Translations under genes and position numbers: made by a program
IMG/VR virus record: IMGVR_UViG_3300043119_000835
Span: 1-40,422 of that record
Reading direction: 5' to 3' (one strand)
Source of the DNA: a virus
DNA length: 40,422 nucleotides
Shown here: one piece after another, positions 1-7,865 of the stretch
Layout: each line of letters starts with the position of its first letter
How positions within the stretch are numbered: position 1 is the stretch's first letter
The notes under the pieces: model-generated
Told to the model about the DNA's origin: nothing
Seen by the model: the letters and a program-made list of their open reading frames with translations, nothing else
Database searches by the model: none

Positions 1-1
1 T

Positions 2-229
2 GGTGTTGATACCGGAGACATTGTCTGCCAAGACTGGTGCCATGTTCTGCCGAACGATACCCCACAGACCTTGTGGCGGCGCTCTCTGGGGCCAATGGGG
101 GTGCGCCTTCTCACCCAGGCCGTCACACGGCTTGTAAGAGATGGCACCTTGCATACAATGCGGCAAGATGAACGATGCGCCACATGGGAGCCAGCATTGG
201 CCCGTGAGCCTCTCAAAAATACAATCTAA
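2..229 (+). CDS. Formyltransferase-family protein, C-terminal fragment (5' end outside window)
   Basis: An open frame with no start enters from the left edge and stops at TAA 227-229, giving 75 residues. It begins with GVDTGDI, which resembles the (L/I/V)DTG(D/P)I motif that follows the catalytic region in formyl-transferase domains such as methionyl-tRNA or sugar-nucleotide formyltransferases. The rest (DTPQTLWRR, then ATWEPALAR near the end) fits the C-terminal part of stand-alone formyltransferase proteins. Members move a formyl group from 10-formyltetrahydrofolate onto an amine; the substrate cannot be told from this piece. A strong terminator follows immediately. It is probably a host or island gene left of the prophage. 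The family call is moderate; the specific enzyme is unknown. Confidence 0.6.
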   Translation, partial: GVDTGDIVCQDWCHVLPNDTPQTLWRRSLGPMGVRLLTQAVTRLVRDGTLHTMRQDERCATWEPALAREPLKNTI

Positions 230-234
230 AAACA

Positions 235-269
235 GGTGCCCCGGAATACCGACCGGGGCACCAAATTTT
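235..269 (+). terminator. Rho-independent terminator after the formyltransferase gene
   Basis: A perfect 10-bp stem, GGTGCCCCGG (235-244) with CCGGGGCACC (253-262), has an 8-nt loop and is followed by AAATTTTA. It starts 6 bp after the stop codon of the preceding gene. The T-run is short, so termination efficiency is uncertain. Confidence 0.7.
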
Positions 270-543
270 AACTCTCGAATTTCCCATTTTGAAATGGCAA
301 AATTCTCAAATAGAGTGTCAGCTTACACTCATGGGACCTCGACAAGAAAACCCAAGGTTCCCTGTGGGGAGCTAGTTAATTTGGCACATACGCCAGAGAG
401 GCTTGCGTGTGCTTTTTCTTTAGCTAAAACGGACTATTAGTCGTATTTGACGTGTCGAATCGCGCGCAATGGCATTTGTGAAGAAAATATAAAAAAATGG
501 AAAAAGCTGCGCAACTTTTGGCACAACTTTGGTTAAGAATAAT
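263..543. other. Non-coding interval expected to contain the phage left end
   Basis: I see no convincing gene here; short open frames have no ribosome site or recognisable protein. It holds a small dyad, GAGTGT (313-318) with ACACTC (325-330), an orphan terminator (384-421) and two TTGGCACA words (382-389 and 518-525). In Mu the repressor gene is read toward the left end, so the terminal TG dinucleotide and the transposase-binding sites of this phage should lie between the host terminator at 262 and the repressor terminator at 544. I could not recognise the terminal repeats or a 5-bp target duplication by eye. Confidence 0.5.
384..421 (+). terminator. Orphan rho-independent terminator
   Basis: GCACA (384-388) pairs with TGTGC (408-412), extended by CGC (391-393) with GCG (405-407) after a 2-nt bulge, and is followed by TTTTTCTTT. 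No annotated gene precedes it, because the formyltransferase gene has its own terminator at 235. It may end a short transcript starting in 263-383, or mark the edge of the inserted element. Confidence 0.55.
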
Positions 544-579
544 AAAAAAGCAGGCGCTGTTTGGGCACCTGCTTTTTTT
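544..579. terminator. Bidirectional terminator downstream of the repressor gene
   Basis: AAAAAAGCAGG (544-554) is complementary to CCTGCTTTTTT (569-579) with a 14-nt loop. Stop codons of the leftward repressor gene lie 18 bp to its right, so it most likely ends repressor transcription. The A-run and T-run on opposite sides make it usable from either direction. Confidence 0.8.
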
Positions 580-596
580 ATTACCTAAGTGCGGCT

Positions 597-1361
597 CTAA
601 CGGGCCTCTCGACACCACCAAATAACGCGACCTATAACGCGAACGTTTTCCGCCAGGTCGCTCCCGCGTGGTATTTTTATATCTTGGTATCTTTTGTTTT
701 TTGAACGGATGACGAGAGTGCCAGGCTCCATATCTAATTGTTTGACCATGATAGTCTCTTCGACGCCGACAGCAAATATGCCGCCGGCGATGACTTGGTT
801 CTTACTCTGATCAATCAATACCATGTCCCCATCGCATATATCCGGCTCCATGCTGTCGCCTGAAACCTCCATCAGCACCATGTCATTCGCATTTCCCTTT
901 GTGCGAATCCAGTCTTTACGAAACGCAAACTTACCGTTGCACTCCGTTTCCACTTCAAAGCTGCCGCCCCCCGCACTGAGACGAGCCTTCAAACGAGGAA
1001 TCCAAACCGTTTCAACACCTTCCTTTGGTTGTTGGGGACAGCGATTCAGTGCCCTTTCATCAAAGGGCGCCGGCTCGTTGAGCTTCACCAAAGAAAGAGG
1101 ATCACCAGCTTTCGCAATGCCGGATCGTGCATGCTCTATTGCCGTTCGTTCATGATCATACATAGGGCCGTGCCCTAACAGAAGCCACTCTAAGCGGACT
1201 CCAGTTTCTGAACAGATTTTTAGTGCCACATCTGTGTTGGGCAGATTTTCGTCCCGCTCGTAAAATCCAAGGGAACCCTTACTGATCTTGAGTTGCTTGG
1301 AGAAGGCATCCTGAGAGGTTGCGCCCCTTGCGGCTCTTATTCTTGAACCTAGCGTTTTCAT
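597..1361 (-). CDS. Phage repressor, LexA/CI type (HTH + S24 peptidase)
   Basis: A 254-residue repressor expected to hold the prophage silent and to be inactivated by RecA-stimulated self-cleavage. Residues about 5-60 form an XRE-type helix-turn-helix. The C-terminal S24 peptidase domain has the nucleophile Ser170 in SGDSMEP and the general-base Lys207 in MVKQL. A likely cleavage bond is Ala130-Gly131 in RLSAGGG. Mu's own c repressor is of a different, smaller type, so this phage should be SOS-inducible rather than Mu-like in control; that is inference from the domain. It is transcribed away from the early operon, ends in a strong terminator, and is preceded by an operator-rich region. The start ATG has a weak GGAA upstream. 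Length and domain order match complete family members. Confidence 0.9.
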   Translation of the reverse strand: MKTLGSRIRAARGATSQDAFSKQLKISKGSLGFYERDENLPNTDVALKICSETGVRLEWLLLGHGPMYDHERTAIEHARSGIAKAGDPLSLVKLNEPAPFDERALNRCPQQPKEGVETVWIPRLKARLSAGGGSFEVETECNGKFAFRKDWIRTKGNANDMVLMEVSGDSMEPDICDGDMVLIDQSKNQVIAGGIFAVGVEETIMVKQLDMEPGTLVIRSKNKRYQDIKIPRGSDLAENVRVIGRVIWWCREAR

Positions 1362-1473
1362 GGGTAAATGTTCCGCGGATTAAGTCTTACTTTGTACAAA
1401 ATTGCGCGCTGTGTACTAATTAGCTCTTTTGACTAGAAAAACAGCACGCAAGGCAGAAATCAAACCTTTACCC
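1362..1473. promoter_or_regulatory. Repressor/early operator region
   Basis: Two sets of inverted repeats lie between the divergent repressor and early genes. GGGTAAA (1362-1368, directly beside the repressor start) is matched by TTTACCC (1467-1473). TGCGCGCTGT (1403-1412) is matched, with one mismatch, by ACAGCACGCA (1441-1450). Such spaced arms are typical repressor operators, here placed to cover both the leftward and rightward early promoters. Assignment of each pair to a particular regulator is not possible from sequence alone. Confidence 0.6.
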
Positions 1474-1483
1474 ATTTTTCTGC

Positions 1484-1512
1484 TTGATATGGACAGTATT
1501 TTGACCTAAAAG
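1484..1512 (+). promoter_or_regulatory. Candidate early promoter
   Basis: TTGATA (1484-1489), a 17-bp spacer and TAAAAG (1507-1512) give a plausible sigma-70 promoter facing the early operon, just right of the operator repeats. The -10 match is moderate. No other promoter-like pair in 1400-1600 was clearly better. Confidence 0.4.
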
Positions 1513-1637
1513 AAGACATGGGCGGTTGATAAACGGAGATACAAGTTCAACCTCAGTTTACAGCCGCTCCATGCAACGGTCAACGTCCCATTTTTTACTA
1601 AATTTTGACGCCAAATGTGACTTTGATGGACGGAGAA

Positions 1638-2075
1638 ATGAAGCAGCTTTCCCTCTTCGACAACGTGGCAAACAGGGTTGCCCTGCTAGACAGGGAAATC
1701 AAATCTGCCATGAACGAAGCCTGTAAGCATTTTTGTAGCCGCAACAGGGTTTCGCGTGAGGAGGTTGTTGACCGCATGAACGCACTGGCATTGCAGGCGG
1801 GCGTGCGTCTTACCGGTGGAAACGCCAAGCAGCTTTCAGATCAGATTCTGGCAAAGTGGTTATCTCCTTCATCCCCTGAACATATGCCTAGCCATCGTGC
1901 ATTAGCTGTCTTTTGTGACGTTGTTGGCAGTCTTGAGCCTTTGGCGGTTCAGGCTGCCGTGCATGGTGGCACTGTGATTGATGAGTCGCAGAGGCTGCGT
2001 CTGGAGCAGGCGGAAGTTGAAGACCAGATCAAAGCGTTACAGCGTCGTAAAAAACAACTGGAGTCAATTCGATGA
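1638..2075 (+). CDS. Early phage protein of unknown function (MKQLSLFD-type)
   Basis: First gene of the early operon, 145 residues from ATG 1638 (MKQLSLFDNV). Upstream in-frame starts exist at 1626 (ATG) and 1605 (TTG). A GGAG stands only 2 nt before 1638, so the start is uncertain; I chose 1638 because the sequence from there looks like a natural N-terminus. The protein is mainly helical, ends in a charged coiled-coil-like tail (about residues 118-145: EQAEVEDQIKALQRRKKQLE) and has no enzyme motif that I recognise. Its stop overlaps the next start by ATGA (2072-2075), so the two are translationally coupled. Position and coupling suggest an early regulator or replication accessory protein; that is inference. 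Confidence 0.7.
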   Translation: MKQLSLFDNVANRVALLDREIKSAMNEACKHFCSRNRVSREEVVDRMNALALQAGVRLTGGNAKQLSDQILAKWLSPSSPEHMPSHRALAVFCDVVGSLEPLAVQAAVHGGTVIDESQRLRLEQAEVEDQIKALQRRKKQLESIR

Positions 2076-2326
2076 TTGGGAATGCACATGCGGCAACCGG
2101 AGCCGGAATACACCGTCAGCCGTATCGGATCAGAGAATTTCTGGACGCACGCGGATTGTCAATGACTGATGTTGCACGACAGGTCGGGGTTAGCCCTCAG
2201 GCTGTTGCGGCAACGGTAAGAGGCAGACGCAATCACCGCAAGGTTCTGAAAGCCTTGCTGGAGATGGGATGCCCTGCAGATGTGCTGAGCTTGCCGGCGG
2301 ATTTGCAACAGAGGAGCGTGGCATGA
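2072..2326 (+). CDS. Small HTH DNA-binding protein (Ner-like position)
   Basis: 84 residues. Residues about 20-60 (REFLDARGLSMTDVARQVGV, then SPQAVAATVRGRR) form a clear XRE-type helix-turn-helix, with the second helix running through SPQAVAATVRG. In Mu the second early gene, ner, encodes a small DNA-binding protein that turns down early and repressor transcription. Size, fold and position suggest the same role here, but this is a positional analogy and not a sequence match I can claim. It overlaps its neighbours by ATGA at both ends, consistent with one early transcript. Confidence 0.75.
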   Translation: MIGNAHAATGAGIHRQPYRIREFLDARGLSMTDVARQVGVSPQAVAATVRGRRNHRKVLKALLEMGCPADVLSLPADLQQRSVA

Positions 2327-2622
2327 GCACCCAAAAGGTAGTCGCCAGTATTTGCCGCAATGGCATTGTCCGGATTGATACAAAGTGTGGTAATGGCGCA
2401 ATCCCCCTGTGTTGTGGGCCTATACCTGCCGTGACAAGTGTTGTGGGATTGCATTGTACCCTCTGCTACGACGGCAAGGGGTATAAATACAGTCCCGTTA
2501 CGCTGGAGGCTGACGATAACAAAGCGTTGAAGATGGTTGTAGATTTATCCCGCGCAATGGCTGAGGGCGTTGCGTTCTATTCGCATCAGTCCCCGGAGTT
2601 TTGGACGGTTGATGGTTCTTAA
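2323..2622 (+). CDS. Hypothetical early protein, Cys-containing
   Basis: 99 residues from ATG 2323 (MSTQKVVASI), preceded by GAGGAG at good spacing; a longer frame starting at 2269 is less likely because it lacks a ribosome site. The protein has CGNG, CCGP and HCTLC segments in its first half that could bind a metal, and a helical second half. I do not recognise the family. Its end overlaps the longest possible 5' end of the transposase frame, but not the start chosen for that gene. Confidence 0.65.
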   Translation: MSTQKVVASICRNGIVRIDTKCGNGAIPLCCGPIPAVTSVVGLHCTLCYDGKGYKYSPVTLEADDNKALKMVVDLSRAMAEGVAFYSHQSPEFWTVDGS

Positions 2623-2656
2623 CAGTCAGGGCCGGAATCACAACGCGAGAGTATTT

Positions 2657-4801
2657 ATGACGATGTACAAGGACGCATACACTACTAAAGAAGTAGCAGA
2701 AGTGCTTAATCAGCAAATCCGCTCTTTAAATCGTCGTGCCAAAAGCGAAGGCTGGCAGTCCCGGCCTCGTAAAGGGCGCGGGGGTGGCAACGAGTGGCTG
2801 GTGGAATCTATGCCAAAGGCCACTCGTCGGGCCATAGCTGCCGGCCTGCTGCGTATGCAAGACCCTGATTCCGGCAGAGTGCCAGCTGTGCCGGATGCTG
2901 CCGGAACCGGGCGCCGGGCGGGCATTGCCTCACGCCTTGGCAATCTTTCGGGCTTAAGCAAACGGCAGCGCGAAGTCGCAACTGCCAGACTGGCCTTTGT
3001 GCGTGAAGTTCATCGGCTGATGGGCGTTGTAGGAAAAGAAGCGGCCATACAGAGCCTTGTCAGCGCAGCGGCAGATGGCAGCCTTGCTTTGCATCTGCAA
3101 CAGCTGGTTTCCGTAGCCAATGACAAGACCGGCAACGGTAAGGCAAAGCGCGGCATTTCACGCCGCAGGCTGTATGCGTGGTGCAGCGATTATGAACGCG
3201 GCGGCGAGGAAGCTCTGGCACCTAAGCACCGGCAGCCGGACTATACCGTACCGGACTGGGCACCGCTTTTTTTGAGCTTTTTTCAGCAACCGCAAAAGCC
3301 ATCTATGGTGCAGGCTCATAAAGACCTGCTTGCCGCGTATGAAAGCGGCAAGCTGACCGGTAAGGCGCCCTCTCTGGACGCAGTGCGCCGCTGGGCCAAA
3401 AAAGTGGCACTGCCGGAGCTTTCACGGGGCCGGAAAACGGGCAATGCCCTGCTTTCCATGGCTCCATGCAAGCGGCGTTCAACAACGCATATGCTGCCCA
3501 CAGATTGCTACACAGCCGACGGAACTACTTTTGATGCAGAGGTGCGCAATCCACTGAACGGCCGACCATTCAAGCCGGAAGTTACCCTGGTGCTGGATGT
3601 CGCCACGAGGCGGTGCGTTGGTATTTCGCTGAGCATGTCTGAAAACATGCAGAGCGTACTTGATGCGTTGCGCATGGCGTGCATGTTCGGTGGCATCCCT
3701 GCCATGTTTTATGCCGACAACGGCCCCGGTTACGACAATCTGCAACTGTCGACCGAGGGGACGGGCATTCTTACCCGACTGGGTATTGAGCGGGCTGCAT
3801 CCTTACCCGGTCGCCCGCAGGGCAAAGGGCTGATGGAACGGGCTGTGGGCACCATCTGCGAGCCTGTGGCCAAACGCCTGCCGTCATGCACGCATAGTGA
3901 CATGGACAAGGACGCAGCGAAGAAGGTGTACAAAATCACCAGAGAAGCCTTGAAGCGTAAGGTGCAGACAGCGTTTTTGCCCAGCTGGGAAGACTTTAAG
4001 GAGCTGATGCTTGAACGTGTTGTGGAATATAACGCCACACCGCACCGTGCGCTGCCTAAAATAACAGATGAAACAGGCCGCCGGAGACATATGTCGCCTG
4101 ACGAGTGCTGGGAACACCACGTGCAAAACGGCTTTGAACCGGTGCGCGTGCCCGAAGATATGAAGGATGAGCTGTTTATGCCCGCGGAGCGGCGTTTCAC
4201 TCGCAGGGGCGAAGTCACCTTCTACGGCGGAACCTACTACTCGGAAGAGCTTGCGCCATACCATGGCGACGCAGTCATGGTGCGATACGATGTGTGGGAT
4301 GCTTCACGGGTTTACATATGGACGATGGATGGCCGGAAAATATGCGACGCGCTACTGGACGGAAACAGCACGCCCTACTTTCAGCAATCGCGTATTGAAG
4401 CCGCCCGCGAACGCAGAGCACAGCAGCAGCTCAGGCGGCTTGAGCGCAAGGCTCAGGCAATTGACCCCGCTGCAACGCTGGCACTGCCTGAGGCACAGCA
4501 TCCAGTAACCATCGACCTGCTGGCCGACTCACTGCAGCGCCCTGAACCAGTCAAAGCTGCATGTTCCGCAGAAGACCCCCCGATTACCCTGCATGTTGTG
4601 CAAAAGCGACCGCGCTTTATGCATGCGTATGAACGCTATGAATGGCTGATGCGTAACAAAGACCGCTGGGAAACCAATGATGAACCATGGCTGATGGACT
4701 ATGTGGAGAGCGCGGAATACGCCGCCAGCCATGACCGGTACGAATATGAAGGTATCGCCTGGCCGCACTGGGCAGAGCCTGCCGCCGGAAATCCCCGTTA
4801 A
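2657..4801 (+). CDS. A: Mu-type DDE transposase A
   Basis: The recombinase that joins phage ends to target DNA and drives replicative transposition. From ATG 2657 it has 714 residues; in-frame starts at 2612 and 2663 are also possible, and none has a strong ribosome site. Residues about 1-75 match the winged-helix MuA end/enhancer-binding domain (TTKEVAEVLNQQIRSLNRR). A second DNA-binding segment follows (about 100-270). The RNase H-like core carries Asp288 in YTADGTTFD, Asp354 in YADNGPG and Glu394 in GKGLMERAV, a complete DDE triad. A beta-barrel and a charged C-terminal region follow, the latter being where MuA contacts B and ClpX. MuA has 663 residues, so length is close. It is 15 bp from the B gene. 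Confidence 0.95.
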   Translation: MTMYKDAYTTKEVAEVLNQQIRSLNRRAKSEGWQSRPRKGRGGGNEWLVESMPKATRRAIAAGLLRMQDPDSGRVPAVPDAAGTGRRAGIASRLGNLSGLSKRQREVATARLAFVREVHRLMGVVGKEAAIQSLVSAAADGSLALHLQQLVSVANDKTGNGKAKRGISRRRLYAWCSDYERGGEEALAPKHRQPDYTVPDWAPLFLSFFQQPQKPSMVQAHKDLLAAYESGKLTGKAPSLDAVRRWAKKVALPELSRGRKTGNALLSMAPCKRRSTTHMLPTDCYTADGTTFDAEVRNPLNGRPFKPEVTLVLDVATRRCVGISLSMSENMQSVLDALRMACMFGGIPAMFYADNGPGYDNLQLSTEGTGILTRLGIERAASLPGRPQGKGLMERAVGTICEPVAKRLPSCTHSDMDKDAAKKVYKITREALKRKVQTAFLPSWEDFKELMLERVVEYNATPHRALPKITDETGRRRHMSPDECWEHHVQNGFEPVRVPEDMKDELFMPAERRFTRRGEVTFYGGTYYSEELAPYHGDAVMVRYDVWDASRVYIWTMDGRKICDALLDGNSTPYFQQSRIEAARERRAQQQLRRLERKAQAIDPAATLALPEAQHPVTIDLLADSLQRPEPVKAACSAEDPPITLHVVQKRPRFMHAYERYEWLMRNKDRWETNDEPWLMDYVESAEYAASHDRYEYEGIAWPHWAEPAAGNPR

Positions 4802-4816
4802 CAACAGGAGCAACTG

Positions 4817-5605
4817 ATGCTGAAACAGTTTGTACAAACAGAAAACTATACCCGCTTTACTGCCGGTATTTCGGCGGTGGAACAGCGAGGCGCGGCAGAA
4901 GCCGGAATGATGCTGGTGCATGGCGCACCGGGCTACGGCAAAAGTCATACTGTCTCACACTGGGCCATTGAAAATGGTGCCGTATTTTTGCGGGCTAATG
5001 TGGACTGGACTCCGAAATACTTCCTCACCGAGCTGGCAAAGGAGCTGCGTGTGGACATGCGCGGTACAGCGCAGCAGCTTTTTGGTCGCCTGCTTGAGCA
5101 CATCGTGGAAACACAGGCGCCGCTCGTCATCGATGAAGCGGAGTTCACTCTACACAAGAACGCGGCTGTGCTGGAAAAAATACGTGACCTTTCCGACCGA
5201 GCCGAGGTGACTGTGGTTCTGATCGGGATGGAGCGCATCCAGCAGAACATTGGCCGACACAAACAGATTAACAGCCGCATTGCTCAGGTTGTGGAGTTTA
5301 AGCCGGCGACGCTGGCGGACGTATCGCACGCATGCCGGCAGCTTGCTGAAGTGGAGCTGGCCCAGAGCGTAATAGCAGAGGTGCACCGGCTCAGCTGCGG
5401 CAGAATGCGTGAGGTGCTGAACATTATCGCCGCCATTGAACGCATTGCCAAGGTTAACGAAATTTCCACGGTGGAAATAGCAGACATTGCCGGCATGCCT
5501 CTTTCATACGACTGGCAGATGCGTGCTCCGCGCATGGTTAAGGAAAGTGCCCCCGGCAGAAAGCGCTCCGGAGGCTCACGGACCGCCGCAGCGGAGGGCC
5601 GTTAA
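4817..5605 (+). CDS. B: Mu-type transposition ATPase B
   Basis: 262-residue AAA+ ATPase that picks target DNA and stimulates the transposase. Walker A is GAPGYGKS (36-43), Walker B is PLVIDEAE (102-109), and an arginine-rich segment follows, with NSRIAQVVEF as a sensor-like region. MuB has 312 residues; the N-terminal DNA-binding helix-turn-helix is reduced or absent here. A CAGGAG ribosome site lies 7 bp before ATG 4817. The C-terminus is basic (APGRKRSGGSRTAAAEGR). The gene is directly followed, with no gap, by the next early gene. Confidence 0.93.
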   Translation: MLKQFVQTENYTRFTAGISAVEQRGAAEAGMMLVHGAPGYGKSHTVSHWAIENGAVFLRANVDWTPKYFLTELAKELRVDMRGTAQQLFGRLLEHIVETQAPLVIDEAEFTLHKNAAVLEKIRDLSDRAEVTVVLIGMERIQQNIGRHKQINSRIAQVVEFKPATLADVSHACRQLAEVELAQSVIAEVHRLSCGRMREVLNIIAAIERIAKVNEISTVEIADIAGMPLSYDWQMRAPRMVKESAPGRKRSGGSRTAAAEGR

Positions 5606-6187
5606 ATGGCGTGGCGCGGGAAAGACATTTTAACGCTGCTTTCTGCAGGTCCGCAGCTGACGCGGCAGATCGCCACGCACTTCGGCCTGAACCGCGAGCA
5701 GGTGCGCAGAGCCTGCAAGAGCTTACAGAGCCGTGGTTTGGTTAATTCTCTTGAGGGGGTGCATGAAATAACCCCCGAGGGCCTGTACGCTCTGAAAAGC
5801 GGCCAGCGTTTTTTTTCCGGCCCCAGAGCGGGAAACGCACAGAGCCGGTCACACGGAACCCTGAGGGCCAAGGCATGGCGGGCCATGCAGATGCTGGAGG
5901 TATTCAGTGTTTCCGATCTGCAAACCATGTTGTGCGACGGCTCAGAACGGTATGCCGAGCGTAACCTTGGCGATTATGTGCGGGCGCTCTGGCTGGCAGG
6001 CTACCTGCTGGCAATGCCAAAGCGAACCAAAAATCAGCAGCAACGATACCGGATGCGGCGTGAACGCTATACAGGCCCGCAGGCTCCTTCGTTTAACAAG
6101 CAGACCCGCATAGTTACCGATGTGAATACCGGTGAGGTCGTATACATCCCCACCCGCAAAGAGTTGGAGGCAGGAGACGGGAAATGA
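5606..6187 (+). CDS. Winged-helix early protein
   Basis: 193 residues. The ATG follows the stop of gene B without a gap, which favours translational coupling. Residues about 5-55 (ILTLLSAGPQLTRQIATHFG, then LNREQVRRACKSLQSRGLV) read as a winged helix-turn-helix of the kind in MarR/ArsR-like regulators. A second similar segment lies at about 90-135 (KAWRAMQMLEVFSVSDLQTM). The C-terminus is basic and mentions no enzyme motif. Related early proteins occur in other Mu-like phages of this group; the role is unknown and could be transcriptional or in replication. Confidence 0.75.
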   Translation: MAWRGKDILTLLSAGPQLTRQIATHFGLNREQVRRACKSLQSRGLVNSLEGVHEITPEGLYALKSGQRFFSGPRAGNAQSRSHGTLRAKAWRAMQMLEVFSVSDLQTMLCDGSERYAERNLGDYVRALWLAGYLLAMPKRTKNQQQRYRMRRERYTGPQAPSFNKQTRIVTDVNTGEVVYIPTRKELEAGDGK

Positions 6188-6495
6188 ACAGCAGCCACTG
6201 GATGACTCTGCTGCGTAACGCACAGCACGGCCGGAGCATTGCCCAGATCGCCAGAGAGCTTGGCGTGTCCCGCACTTCAGTCAGCCTGCTGCTGGCCGGC
6301 AAGTATCCGGGCAAAACGGATAAAATGGCAGAACGGATAATCAAAACATTTCTGCGCACTGAATGTCCTTATCTGGGCAGAGAAATATCGGCTGACGAAT
6401 GCGCAGACCACAGTGGCCGGATGCCAACATCAAGCCCGACAGCACTACGTCATTGGCGGGCCTGTCAGGAATGTTCCCACAGGAGGAAAGCATGA
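6184..6495 (+). CDS. Small HTH protein with C-terminal Cys cluster
   Basis: 103 residues starting in an ATGA overlap with the preceding gene. Residues about 16-42 (SIAQIARELGVSRTSVSLLL) form a LacI/RpiR-like helix-turn-helix. The C-terminal part has four cysteines (CPYLGREISADEC, then CQEC), a spacing that could bind zinc. The combination suggests a small DNA-binding regulator. It overlaps the next gene by ATGA at 6492-6495. Confidence 0.75.
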   Translation: MNSSHWMTLLRNAQHGRSIAQIARELGVSRTSVSLLLAGKYPGKTDKMAERIIKTFLRTECPYLGREISADECADHSGRMPTSSPTALRHWRACQECSHRRKA

Positions 6496-6707
6496 ACAGC
6501 ATTGTTACCCGAGACACGACCGGAGAGGCTGAATCCCTGCGCGGGTTCATTTCCGAGGAGCTGGAACGCGGCGCCATTGAAGCCAAAGTGCTGCTGCAGC
6601 GAGGAGATATTGAGGGCGTAACCCGCCAGTTGAACGTGATTATACGTCTTTCCGACGCAGTTAAAGGACTTGAAACCCGCATGCCGCTGGCAGCGGGAGA
6701 CGCATAG
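6492..6707 (+). CDS. Hypothetical early protein (71 aa)
   Basis: 71 residues from ATG 6492 with a strong AGGAGG ribosome site. The sequence is acidic and helical (ESLRGFISEELERGAIEAKV), without motifs that I recognise. Overlap with the gene before and a 9-bp gap to the gene after place it in the early operon. Unknown function. Confidence 0.7.
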   Translation: MNSIVTRDTTGEAESLRGFISEELERGAIEAKVLLQRGDIEGVTRQLNVIIRLSDAVKGLETRMPLAAGDA

Positions 6708-6716
6708 GAGCATGCA

Positions 6717-7319
6717 ATGAACCACGAAAATTACATGGAAAATGCACAAGGTCACCTGATCCCTGTTGAGCAGGTCAAGCCCATTGATATGGCCCGTCAC
6801 GAACTGGTGATGGAAAAGGTGGGTAAAGTCTTGGAAATGCAGGCCGCCCTGCGGACACTCAAGGCTGAAATTATGGGCGATATTGAGGCTTTTGTCAGCA
6901 TGGCTGCCGATGAGTACGGCGCGAAAATCGGTGGCAAGAAAGGCAACGTGACCCTGCAAAGCTTTGACGGCAGGTATCAGCTGAAGCGGCAGATCAGCGA
7001 ACATCTGGCCTTTGACGAACGCCTGCAGGCCGCCAAGGCGCTGATTGACGAATGCATACGGGAGTGGGCCGAAGGGGCCGATACCAAACTTCAGGCTCTC
7101 GTTAATGATGCGTTTCAGGTGGATAAAGAGGGACGCATCAATACCGGTCGCATATTGGGCCTGCGGCGTTTGAAAATGGACGATGACCGTTGGCACCGCG
7201 CCATGGAGGCCATCTCCGACGGGCTGACCGTTACGGGCACCAAGGCGTATTTCCGCGCGTATGAGCGCACCGGCGATGGCGCTTACAAGCCTCTGCCCTT
7301 GGATATGGCGGCATTGTAG
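6717..7319 (+). CDS. DUF3164 family early phage protein
   Basis: 200 residues. The N-terminus (NYMENAQGHLIPVEQVKPID) and the GGKKGNVTLQSFDGRY segment at about 82-97 are hallmarks of DUF3164, which is nearly always found in the early region of Mu-like phages (Mu carries a member between B and the regulators). The molecular role is not established. The family has no known catalytic residues. A TAGGAG ribosome site precedes the ATG. No Gam homologue is seen in this early operon. Confidence 0.85.
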   Translation: MNHENYMENAQGHLIPVEQVKPIDMARHELVMEKVGKVLEMQAALRTLKAEIMGDIEAFVSMAADEYGAKIGGKKGNVTLQSFDGRYQLKRQISEHLAFDERLQAAKALIDECIREWAEGADTKLQALVNDAFQVDKEGRINTGRILGLRRLKMDDDRWHRAMEAISDGLTVTGTKAYFRAYERTGDGAYKPLPLDMAAL

Positions 7320-7328
7320 GAGCGGCAT

Positions 7329-7865
7329 ATGGCACATGCACCTCTTTACCCCTGCACGCGGCTACATGCCCGCATTACACTGGCGCACTGCGAGAGCAAC
7401 AGATCGCGGAACGATACCCCCCAGATGACCACGAGGGGCTACCCCGTTGTGCGGCCGCGACAATGCCGGGACTGCACGGATTGGAAAGCATGGGGCAAAG
7501 AGGTGGCTCCGGTACAGTTAGAAGGGGTAGCCCCTGCTGCCCGGGAGGTTGATATGGCGAAGAAGAAAGCCGTTTGCAAGGCGTGCAACAAGGAGAAGCC
7601 AATTACGGGGCGCGGCATGTGCGGAGCCTGCTATCAGCGGGTGCTGAAGCGGGAACGGATGGAATCTGCGGCGGTAAAACCTGCGGCGGTAAAATCAGAG
7701 GCCACGTACGGCGTTGAGCAGTTGTTTTCTGATGACCGCGATACAGATTTGCTCGTGGCGTTGCAGGAGGCCGCACGGATCAACTATCGCACCGTGCAGG
7801 GAGAGGTACTTTTCCGTTTGCGCAGCAGCTTGTCGCAAGGTGGAGGGCTGTATGGCCAGCAATAA
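7329..7865 (+). CDS. Cys-rich early protein, zinc-ribbon-like, with a possible internal start
   Basis: 178 residues from ATG 7329, which has GGAG at good spacing. The first half has scattered Cys/His (CTRLHARITLAHC, then CRDC). The second half has a compact CKAC-x(14)-CGAC four-cysteine unit (about 83-104) that resembles a zinc ribbon. An in-frame ATG at 7554 (MAKKKAVCKAC) has its own strong GGGAGG ribosome site 5 nt upstream, so a shorter 103-residue product carrying only the zinc-ribbon half may be made, or the frame may be a fusion of two small genes. Function unknown. The end overlaps the next gene by 14 bp. Confidence 0.7.
   Translation: MAHAPLYPCTRLHARITLAHCESNRSRNDTPQMTTRGYPVVRPRQCRDCTDWKAWGKEVAPVQLEGVAPAAREVDMAKKKAVCKACNKEKPITGRGMCGACYQRVLKRERMESAAVKPAAVKSEATYGVEQLFSDDRDTDLLVALQEAARINYRTVQGEVLFRLRSSLSQGGGLYGQQ

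Noticed and set aside
141-440. 99-residue plus-strand open frame
   Set aside because: Overlaps the real formyltransferase frame in another phase and reads through two terminators.
424-621. 65-residue minus-strand open frame
   Set aside because: Runs through the terminator at 544-579 and overlaps the repressor end; no ribosome site and no recognisable protein.
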